A DNA stretch of 64,000 nt from a virus. Where the stretch lies: positions 1-64,000 of IMG/VR virus record IMGVR_UViG_3300021420_000019; one strand, 5' to 3'. The notes under the pieces are model-generated. The model ran no database searches and was not told the DNA's origin. It worked only from the letters and a program-made list of their open reading frames with translations. A program made the translations under genes and the position numbers. Below, one piece after another: positions 57,026 through 62,980 of the stretch. The first letter of the stretch is position 1, and each line of letters starts with the position of its first letter.

Positions 57026-57104
57026 TGATGTTCGCCTGTCCGTGGCGCGAGTAATTACCGCAGCCGCCCAGGCCGGAGCCCGATCCCGAGAGTGTAAAAC
57101 GTCA
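57026..57104 (+). ncRNA. structured inter-tRNA element
   Basis: Closed by TGATGTT/AACGTCA (one G-T pair); GCCTG/CAGGC and GGCG/CGCC stems inside. Confidence 0.38.
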
Positions 57105-57119
57105 TAGTCGGAAAAATTT

Positions 57120-57236
57120 ATGAGTGAACAAAAACAGTGTTTAGAGTGCAAAGTTCCGATACACGAGGGTCCATTCGGCCCGTACATAGTGTATCTAAAC
57201 GAAGACGGAACTCCACATATTTGCGATAAGAAATAG
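57120..57236 (+). CDS. 38-residue zinc-knuckle protein
   Basis: CLEC near 7-10 and HIC near 34-36 form a probable zinc site around a YIVYLNEDG strand. Weak GGA ribosome site. Ends five bases before tRNA-Gly(TCC). Confidence 0.55.
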   Translation: MSEQKQCLECKVPIHEGPFGPYIVYLNEDGTPHICDKK

Positions 57237-57240
57237 TTTT

Positions 57241-57314
57241 GCAAGCATGGTATATAGATTGTGCCCCGGCCTTCCAAGTCGGAGAATCGAGTTTGAGTCT
57301 CGATGCTTGCTCCA
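57241..57314 (+). tRNA. tRNA-Gly(TCC)
   Basis: Acceptor GCAAGCA/TGCTTGC, loop CTTCCAA, T73, CCA encoded. Confidence 0.88.
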
Positions 57315-57321
57315 AGTTTAT

Positions 57322-57396
57322 ATGAGAGTCGTCCAGCGGCCAGGACTGCGGTCTCCAAAACCGCGTACGGTGGTTCGAGTCCATCCTCTCATGCCA
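57322..57396 (+). tRNA. tRNA-Trp(CCA)
   Basis: Acceptor ATGAGAG/CTCTCAT, loop CTCCAAA, G73, CCA encoded. Confidence 0.88.
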
Positions 57397-57401
57397 ATTT
57401 T

Positions 57402-57478
57402 GTCTCTATAGCTTAACGGATAAAGCGCCGAGCTTCTACCTCGGGACCACGCGGGTTCAATTCCTGCTAGAGACTCCA
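57402..57478 (+). tRNA. tRNA-Arg(TCT)
   Basis: Acceptor GTCTCTA/TAGAGAC, loop CTTCTAC, T73, CCA encoded. Confidence 0.88.
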
Positions 57479-57536
57479 ATTTTCGTGGCCGCCCTAACGG
57501 GTATAAAACTATCGGGACGATATAGACGGCGAAAAT
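57479..57536 (+). ncRNA. structured inter-tRNA element
   Basis: 58 bases closed by ATTTTCG/CGAAAAT; CCC-TAAC-GGG and TATCG-GGA-CGATA hairpins inside. The TAAC loop recurs from 54510-54571. Confidence 0.45.
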
Positions 57537-57554
57537 TCCCGAGCGGAAGATTAC

Positions 57555-57630
57555 GGACGCGTAGCACAGCGGACAATGCGGCTCTCCCCTAAAGAGTCAG
57601 GCCCAGGTTCAACTCCTGGCGCGTCCCCCA
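57555..57630 (+). tRNA. tRNA-Arg(CCT), C33
   Basis: Acceptor GGACGCG/CGCGTCC, loop CCCCTAA giving CCT with C instead of the near-universal T33; C73, CCA encoded. Confidence 0.78.
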
Positions 57631-57646
57631 GTTCTACCGAGGTCTC

Positions 57647-57799
57647 ATGTGGACCGCAGTCGTTGATGGCTACATCATAACACAAAGAATGTCCGATGAC
57701 GACGTGTGGTTCAGATGTAACTTGTTCGGAAGGGAGCCGTTGATAGACGCACTTGAGAGGTTCCTGAAAGATACCGAAGACAATGGACACAAAGACTAA
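57647..57799 (+). CDS. 50-residue hypothetical protein
   Basis: ATG behind GAGGTCTC. Mixed sequence (MWTAVVDGYIITQRM...) with an acidic helical end. Unknown. Confidence 0.5.
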   Translation: MWTAVVDGYIITQRMSDDDVWFRCNLFGREPLIDALERFLKDTEDNGHKD

Positions 57800-57872
57800 G
57801 AACGGGCTCCTGCGGCTCTCGATACTGTGGGGCCCGATAGCGATCTTGGTTATCTCGATTTTGACGAATTAG
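57783..57872 (+). CDS. 29-residue membrane peptide
   Basis: MDTKTKNG then a hydrophobic helix (LLRLSILWGPIAILVISIL). Overlaps the previous gene and ends four bases before the RNase P RNA. Weak ribosome site. Confidence 0.4.
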   Translation: MDTKTKNGLLRLSILWGPIAILVISILTN

Positions 57873-57875
57873 TTT

Positions 57876-58163
57876 GGCAGTCTAGACAATCGCGGGGAAC
57901 CGAGGAAAGTCAGGACACAACTAAGTACAGTGCCGTGGGAGATGCGGGCCGGGCAACCGGACGGGTAAGCCTCCGTATCGCATTGCGAGTTAACACTCTC
58001 GTTGCGTTCATTGGAGCGGAGACAGTCCACACTGGTGCAATCGAAAATAGGACCTGAGCGTTTACTTAGCGTGTTGAGGGTCGGGTTTCGAGCAAAGAGG
58101 AATGATTGTCGCCGCGACTTGTGTAGTATCGTTCGCGGAACAAAATCCTGCTTATTGACTGCC
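57876..58163 (+). ncRNA. rnpB: RNase P RNA
   Basis: About 288 bases. P1 closes the molecule: GGCAGTC at the 5' end and GACTGCC at the 3' end. Near the 5' end GAGGAAAGTC matches the universally conserved CR-I/P4 strand. Further on GGTGCAATCGAAAATAGG matches the GCAA...AAATAGG block, GAATGATTGTC corresponds to bacterial GAATGACTGTC, and ACAAAATCCTGCTTATTGAC to ACAGAACCCGGCTTATCGG of the 3' end. Shorter than the usual 350-400 bases, so some peripheral helices are missing. Role: catalytic RNA for tRNA 5'-end maturation; lies inside the tRNA array. Confidence 0.92.
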
Positions 58164-58178
58164 ACACTTTAGGATCAT

Positions 58179-58391
58179 ATGCCGCAATCAGTTGACGAAA
58201 TTCTAGCAGGCGCAAAGGAAACATTGGCGAACGCCAACAAGGCCTTCCCGAGTTCTTCTCCAGCGCCCCCGCAACCGCAGAAGCCCTCTTACACTGCGGC
58301 GCACGCAGCGAGAAAGGCCGTCCCGAGTATGGGCGATGAGCTAGCGGCTAAGGGCACGATGGTCGATAAAGCGAAACAGGCGTTGAAGTAA
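58179..58391 (+). CDS. small Ala/Pro-rich protein
   Basis: 70 residues, ATG behind AGGATCAT. N-terminal helix (VDEILAGAKETLANANKAF), Pro/Ser linker, basic end. Between rnpB and tRNA-Ser. Unknown. Confidence 0.6.
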   Translation: MPQSVDEILAGAKETLANANKAFPSSSPAPPQPQKPSYTAAHAARKAVPSMGDELAAKGTMVDKAKQALK

Positions 58392-58395
58392 TTAC

Positions 58396-58481
58396 GGAGC
58401 GGTGCCGAAACGGTAGCCGGATATGTTTGCTAAACATACGTCCGAAAGGACGTGGGAGTTCGAGTCTCTCCCGCTCCGCCA
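58396..58481 (+). tRNA. tRNA-Ser(GCT)
   Basis: Class II. Acceptor GGAGCGG/CCGCTCC, loop TTGCTAA, G73, CCA encoded. Confidence 0.9.
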
Positions 58482-58508
58482 GATTGAATACTTGTCCGAA
58501 AGGGCATA

Positions 58509-58607
58509 GGGAACCTTAAACGGTAAAGACGCGAGAATATCTAAAAGCTATTCGAAGCGGACCTTGCAGTCGAAAGACGAAACTGAGAATCTTAGCAAGG
58601 GGTTCCC
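58509..58607 (+). ncRNA. structured inter-tRNA element
   Basis: Closed by GGGAACC/GGTTCCC; CCTTGC/GCAAGG and GTC-GAAA-GAC inside plus GAATA/TATTC. 99 bases, no CCA. Confidence 0.42.
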
Positions 58608-58617
58608 GAGCATTTAT

Positions 58618-58701
58618 GGAAAGCAGTCGGCAATGGTGCCTCACAGTCTTGAAAACTGTACCACCCGCAAGGGTGACGGAGTTCGATTCTCCGGCTTTCC
58701 T
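58618..58701 (+). tRNA. tRNA-Ser(TGA)
   Basis: Class II. Acceptor GGAAAGC/GCTTTCC, loop CTTGAAA, T73; CCA not encoded (CCG, shared with the next tRNA). Confidence 0.85.
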
Positions 58702-58703
58702 CC

Positions 58704-58777
58704 GTCCGAGTCGGCAAATGATAAGCTAGTCGTCCGCAAAACGACAATCGCTGGTTTGATTCCAGCCTCGGACTCCA
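58704..58777 (+). tRNA. tRNA-Cys(GCA), C33
   Basis: Acceptor GTCCGAG/CTCGGAC, loop CCGCAAA with C33, T73 as in Cys, CCA encoded. Confidence 0.83.
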
Positions 58778-58786
58778 AATTTCTAT

Positions 58787-58860
58787 TCCCTTGTCGGCTA
58801 AAGGCAGGCCACGAGTCTTTGAAACTCGTTACGGACGTTCGACCCGTCCCGAGGGAACCA
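58787..58860 (+). tRNA. tRNA-Gln(TTG)
   Basis: Acceptor TCCCTTG/CGAGGGA, loop CTTTGAA, A73, CCA encoded. Confidence 0.87.
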
Positions 58861-58867
58861 TTTCTAC

Positions 58868-58943
58868 TCCCGTGTCGGCTAACTGGAAGGCCAGCGCCCT
58901 CTGAAGGCGTTAATTTTCGTTCGAATCGAAACGTGGGAACCAT
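58868..58943 (+). tRNA. tRNA-Gln(CTG)
   Basis: Acceptor TCCCGTG/CGTGGGA, loop CTCTGAA, A73, CCA encoded. Confidence 0.87.
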
Positions 58944-58946
58944 TTC

Positions 58947-59372
58947 ATGAAGAAACTGTTACTCGCTCTCGTGTTAATTTTGGCTCTCGCGACACCAGCG
59001 CAGCCGAGGCACCACGCGAGCCAAGGTATCATCATCGAGATTCACGCGAGCACCACGTACGAGACCGGCAGGTTGAAGCGGTTATCAGATAAGCTCAACT
59101 TCGACGGACAGCATATGGTCCCTTGGTGGAGAATCGTAGTTCTGAACAAAGCCGATTGGACAGATGCTCTCATTAAGTATAACCTCGAAGGGCAAACTGA
59201 TAGCGCGTTCACCGTCCTAGGTCAGAACGTGACATTCGTGAACGAAGACTATATCGGCTTTGCCGATGACGCTAGGTTAGAACACACGCTAGCCCACGAA
59301 AGTGCTCATTTGATTTGTTCATGCACTAGTGAAGATACCGCGAATAAGATCGCGAAGATTCTAGAGAAGTAA
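58947..59372 (+). CDS. secreted zincin-like metalloprotease candidate
   Basis: 141 residues. Signal peptide (MKKLLLALVLILALATPAQP), then HTLAHESAHLICSC near 112-125 with HExxH-type HESAH. Start immediately after tRNA-Gln. Likely exported; target unknown. Confidence 0.65.
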   Translation: MKKLLLALVLILALATPAQPRHHASQGIIIEIHASTTYETGRLKRLSDKLNFDGQHMVPWWRIVVLNKADWTDALIKYNLEGQTDSAFTVLGQNVTFVNEDYIGFADDARLEHTLAHESAHLICSCTSEDTANKIAKILEK

Positions 59373-59449
59373 GCCGAGCAGAGGCTCCGAATTCGGAACG
59401 GTACGTTCTCGTTAGATGCTCTGTAAAGGATACGAGATCAGGTACTACA

Positions 59450-60205
59450 GTGAGAAAGTTTCTCGCATTGGCTCTATCGTTGGTCCTACTTATCTCCGGA
59501 TCAGCCGTACTCATTACGGGCGCACCAAGATCGTTTGAACCCCAGGCTCGCGCAGCCACGGGCGCTATCTTCGTTGATGCTGACCGTAGATTCGAATGTT
59601 CCGGAACTGAAATAGCTCACACGAAAGACGGTGACGGAATATTTTTGACGGCTCGTCATTGCGTTGCTTCTGTCGAAACAAACAAGATCACTCGGCGCAT
59701 GCAACTGTCCTTTTCAGACAACATGGGCGGACCTTACTACGATGCCGTACCGATTGCGATTTCAACCAGTGATGATCTAGCTCTTCTGCTTGTTAGAAAT
59801 GGTGCGAGCATTCCAGAGGTGAAGATCAAGGACGAGCGTAGGCTACGCGGCGGTGATCCGATCTTTAACGTTAGCTACCCTCTCGGAGCAGGTAAGTTAA
59901 TTTTTCATGGGGAATATTTAGCTCCCAGGTTCCCGATGTTTCCTGGCATACTTGCGGATTACCCCATGTGGCAGTTCGCGATGCCAGCAAATATTACGTG
60001 GGCTCACGGGTCCAGTGGTAGTGGGGTCTTCAGTAGCGGGCAGCGTGCTTTGATCGCGGTCTGTGTCGGAACGTTTTCTGAGGGCAGTTTCAACGTGGCA
60101 ATCCCCGCAGATAGAGTACTTGACTTTCTTGCGGATTTATCGGATAATACAGTTGAACGGTTTGCTTTGCAAAACCCTGAGAAGGAAGAAGTAGAAGTCT
60201 TTTAA
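59450..60205 (+). CDS. secreted trypsin-like serine protease
   Basis: 251 residues from a GTG. Signal peptide (MRKFLALALSLVLLISGSAVL). Catalytic triad in order: His in FLTARHCVAS near 63-72, Asp in STSDDLALLLV near 100, Ser in GSSGSGVFSSG near 187. Intact, so probably active outside the cytoplasm. Unusual cargo for a phage. Confidence 0.8.
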   Translation: MRKFLALALSLVLLISGSAVLITGAPRSFEPQARAATGAIFVDADRRFECSGTEIAHTKDGDGIFLTARHCVASVETNKITRRMQLSFSDNMGGPYYDAVPIAISTSDDLALLLVRNGASIPEVKIKDERRLRGGDPIFNVSYPLGAGKLIFHGEYLAPRFPMFPGILADYPMWQFAMPANITWAHGSSGSGVFSSGQRALIAVCVGTFSEGSFNVAIPADRVLDFLADLSDNTVERFALQNPEKEEVEVF

Positions 60206-60218
60206 TTTAATCAGATAC

Positions 60219-60291
60219 GTTCCGCATAATTAACGGAACCAGGCTTGGGAGAGCCCCTACTCTCCCAGGCCGACTCTTAAGGGAGAGACAA
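60219..60291 (+). promoter_or_regulatory. three-hairpin leader (copy 4)
   Basis: GTTCCG/CGGAAC hairpin (60219-60239), CTTGGGAGAG/CTCTCCCAGG hairpin (60244-60269), then CTCTT/GGGAG around the ribosome site. Confidence 0.7.
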
Positions 60292-60942
60292 ATGAAAGGA
60301 CATCTTTACAGATATCCGCATCCGTATAGTTCAGATAAGTTTATTTACGCCGGGCAGGGCGAGAAACGCGATAATGAGCATCGCGGTGGCCGAACTAGTT
60401 TCGGTCGTAGATTCGAGAAACTATTTCCCGGCATTGAATTGCCGAATCCGGTAAGAGAGACGATTGAAGTCCGAGATTATTTAGAGCTAAATGAACTAGA
60501 AATAATCTGGATGTTTCAATATCATACTTGGCGTGGATATCCTGGCGGAATGAATTTAACTTTACCCGGGTCAATCGATTATAGGAGTATGGGTTTAATC
60601 GGCGGACGTGTTCAGGGCCCTAAGAACGTAGAATCGGGGGCGCTAGCAAAAATCCAAAGTGCAGGCGGGCGTGTTAGCGGTCGAATGAATTCTGAGTCCG
60701 GACGTATTCAAGAACTCGGTCACACGCAGGGTCGTAAGAATGTTGAAAGCGGGCAACTTGCCAGTATACAAAGTATGGCCGGTCGTGCCGGTGGGCGCAT
60801 AGCTTTAGAAAGCGGACAATTTTCTGGAATCAGAAGCAGAGGTAATCATAGTCGTTGGCACATAGCCCGTGGTATTTCTAGACCGAGTGTTTGTTCGTTG
60901 TGTGCAGAAACAGAAAATTTAACGAGAACTAGCTTAACGTAG
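60292..60942 (+). CDS. GIY-YIG-like homing endonuclease with repeated DNA-binding-type motifs
   Basis: 216 residues. N-terminal HLYRYPHPY...FIYAGQG, F-x-x-E helix (ELNELEIIWMFQYHTW) and GYPGGMNLT resemble GIY-YIG folds. Residues 100-185 hold degenerate repeats (GGRVQGPKNVESG, GGRVSGRMNSESG, GRKNVESGQLASIQ, GGRIALESGQ), like the NUMOD-type DNA-binding repeats. CSLC near the end. The last 20 bases overlap tRNA-Pro(TGG). Confidence 0.65.
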   Translation: MKGHLYRYPHPYSSDKFIYAGQGEKRDNEHRGGRTSFGRRFEKLFPGIELPNPVRETIEVRDYLELNELEIIWMFQYHTWRGYPGGMNLTLPGSIDYRSMGLIGGRVQGPKNVESGALAKIQSAGGRVSGRMNSESGRIQELGHTQGRKNVESGQLASIQSMAGRAGGRIALESGQFSGIRSRGNHSRWHIARGISRPSVCSLCAETENLTRTSLT

Positions 60943-60996
60943 AGCACGTGCTTTGGAAGCACGGGGGTGAAGTTTCGAGCACTTCGTTCTCGACCA
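60923..60996 (+). tRNA. tRNA-Pro(TGG)
   Basis: Acceptor CGAGAAC/GTTCTCG, loop TTTGGAA, A73, CCA encoded. The stop codon of the upstream gene is inside its D-arm. Confidence 0.87.
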
Positions 60997-61004
60997 GTTT
61001 AAAA

Positions 61005-61078
61005 CGGAAATTCTGATAATGGTAGTCTCTACGTTTCGGATACGTAGGGCGGACGTTCGATTCGTCCATTTCCGACCA
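61005..61078 (+). tRNA. tRNA-Pro(CGG)
   Basis: Acceptor CGGAAAT/ATTTCCG, loop TTCGGAT, A73, CCA encoded. Last gene of the array. Confidence 0.87.
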
Positions 61079-61128
61079 CATTAAAGTGAGCTTCCAGAAA
61101 TGGGGGCTCTTGTATTTCTAGGAGTGTC

Positions 61129-62661
61129 ATGGCTACAGTAACTCAGCAGTTAGGCAGAGCAGCGGCGTATGATCTATTGGCGGCAGCGGGCATTACGAAC
61201 ACAGGTTCAAGTATTATTGCCGGGGGAAACGTAGGAAGCTTTCCCACAGCAACCTACACTCTTGATGGAATGATCTTTATTCCTCCCGCAGCATTAGATT
61301 CAGCAGACGCTCAGAACGCCCAGATCGACAACAATGCCGCCTTCCTCTTCTTCCAAGCTCTGCCTCAGACAATGGCCCTCTCAACAGCCGACATCGGCGC
61401 GACCGGCATTCAACACAGCCCCGGTGCCCCCAATGGCACCTACTATCCTGGCGTATATGTTTCCCCAAGTTCAATTGCAATTTCTACTCCAGTCACTCTA
61501 GATGCGCAGGGCAATCCTAACGCGGTGTTCGTATTTTATTCTACGGGTTCAACTATCACTCAGGCTATAGCTGGCACAATTAACTTGGTCAACGGAGCAA
61601 AGGCCGCTAACGTAGTGTGGCTCGTGGGTAGCTCTTGGACTAGTATCGGCCCCGGCGCTTTGACACAGGGCAACATTATTGCGGCCACCTCTATCACTTT
61701 AGGTGGGGGAGTACTCAATGGTAGGGCACTCGCGGGAGCGGTAAACTCCAGCGGAGCGATCACGATAGCTGCGGCAGAAAGTATCACTGCTCCGGCCAGC
61801 GTCGGTACTCCAACTACAGCGGGCGGTCAAGCTCAAGCTTTGATCGCTACACAACCTGGGGTTTCGGTTCCCACGGCTTATCCTCAAGTTACAGGCCAAG
61901 GAATTATTCCTCCTCAAGATTTGGATATGCTTCAGATCATCGGAGAGGGCGGAGATATTTTAGTATCTGTAGATTATCTTGGAACAGTTCATAACGTTAC
62001 AACTAGCCAGTCATCTACGTCTCCATTGACCTCAGTTGCGATCTCTTCGTTCCCAATTACCTCTGTCACATCAGCGGGAGTATACACCGGAACATTTCCT
62101 GCGGGCACGAATACAGTAGCCGGTCAGACTGCGGTCATCTCTGGCTTCACGAACGGCGGCAATAATGGAACGTTCACGATCACCGCATCTACAGCGACAA
62201 CTATCACCGTGACCCCGAACACGCAAGTTAACGAGAGCGCTTCGGCTCAAGCGTTAATTACGGGCTTTAGTCAAAGTACCTATAACGGAACTATCACAAA
62301 CGGCGCGGCCAGCGGGCTCGCCGGACGCTTTGTTTCGGTCACTGGCTTCACGAACTCGGGTAACAACATCTCTAACACCTTGGTTATCTCAAGCACCGCG
62401 ACAACTATCGTGACATCTTACACCGCGCAGGTCGCTGAGACACACGCGGCTACCGCCACTGTGTCTGCGTCGTTCACGCCGTCTAACGGCTGCCGATTGG
62501 GCCAGTATTTCACGAGGCTCCTACCCGGTGCAACTATCGCTCAGTTATTTACCGACGCTTTTGCTAACCCCAGTCTCTTGGACATCGTCCATGTGTATGT
62601 ACCGAATAGTGGGGCCATCGTCTACATTTTGGATCACAACGGCGTGGCTAGTGGCAGCTAA
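61129..62661 (+). CDS. virion-type protein with ice-binding-like (DUF3494) domain
   Basis: 510 residues, ATG behind TAGGAGTGTC. Residues about 1-225 follow DUF3494: early AAAYDLLAAAGITNTG, GVYVSP, VTLDAQGNPNAVFVF, GTINLVNGAKAANVVWLVG, NIIAATSITLGGG, NGRALAGAVNSSGAITI. The rest has two beta-repeats (VISGFTNGGNNGTFTI and VTGFTNSGNNISNTLVI). No signal peptide. It precedes a fibre-like gene, so an appendage adhesin is likely; ice binding itself is unproven. Confidence 0.82.
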   Translation: MATVTQQLGRAAAYDLLAAAGITNTGSSIIAGGNVGSFPTATYTLDGMIFIPPAALDSADAQNAQIDNNAAFLFFQALPQTMALSTADIGATGIQHSPGAPNGTYYPGVYVSPSSIAISTPVTLDAQGNPNAVFVFYSTGSTITQAIAGTINLVNGAKAANVVWLVGSSWTSIGPGALTQGNIIAATSITLGGGVLNGRALAGAVNSSGAITIAAAESITAPASVGTPTTAGGQAQALIATQPGVSVPTAYPQVTGQGIIPPQDLDMLQIIGEGGDILVSVDYLGTVHNVTTSQSSTSPLTSVAISSFPITSVTSAGVYTGTFPAGTNTVAGQTAVISGFTNGGNNGTFTITASTATTITVTPNTQVNESASAQALITGFSQSTYNGTITNGAASGLAGRFVSVTGFTNSGNNISNTLVISSTATTIVTSYTAQVAETHAATATVSASFTPSNGCRLGQYFTRLLPGATIAQLFTDAFANPSLLDIVHVYVPNSGAIVYILDHNGVASGS

Positions 62662-62696
62662 AGTTTTGTTTTAAAATCTACCAATAAGGAAATACA

Positions 62697-62864
62697 ATGA
62701 CAATCGAAATTTTGCTAGCAAGGAAACAGGAACTACAAAATCAATTAAGCCAACTGATTGCGAATTCAAACGCGATCAACGGCGCGATTCAGAACTGCGA
62801 CTGGGCAATCGAGCAGTTGAAAGCACCAGCCGCTCCCGCTACAACAGAACCAGCAGCTTCGTAA
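62697..62864 (+). CDS. 55-residue coiled-coil protein
   Basis: ATG behind AAGGAAATACA. Helical ILLARKQELQNQLSQLI, Ala/Pro tail. Between structural genes; perhaps a fibre accessory. Unknown. Confidence 0.6.
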   Translation: MTIEILLARKQELQNQLSQLIANSNAINGAIQNCDWAIEQLKAPAAPATTEPAAS

Positions 62865-62883
62865 GTAACGACTGAGGTACACC

Positions 62884-62979
62884 ATGTGGACTAGAACATG
62901 CCCGTGGTGTAAACGTCTCTTGGAGAAAGTAAATCCGTGGGATGTTGTGAGATGTGTTTGCGGATTTATTTGGAGATAG
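62884..62979 (+). CDS. 31-residue zinc-ribbon peptide
   Basis: CPWC near 6-9 and CVCG near 24-27, ATG behind GAGGTACACC. Ends one base before the next GTG. Like other tiny zinc proteins here. Confidence 0.55.
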   Translation: MWTRTCPWCKRLLEKVNPWDVVRCVCGFIWR

Positions 62980-62980
62980 C

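Noticed and set aside
57118-57384. Minus-strand frames across tRNAs
   Set aside because: They are antisense to good tRNAs and lack ribosome sites.
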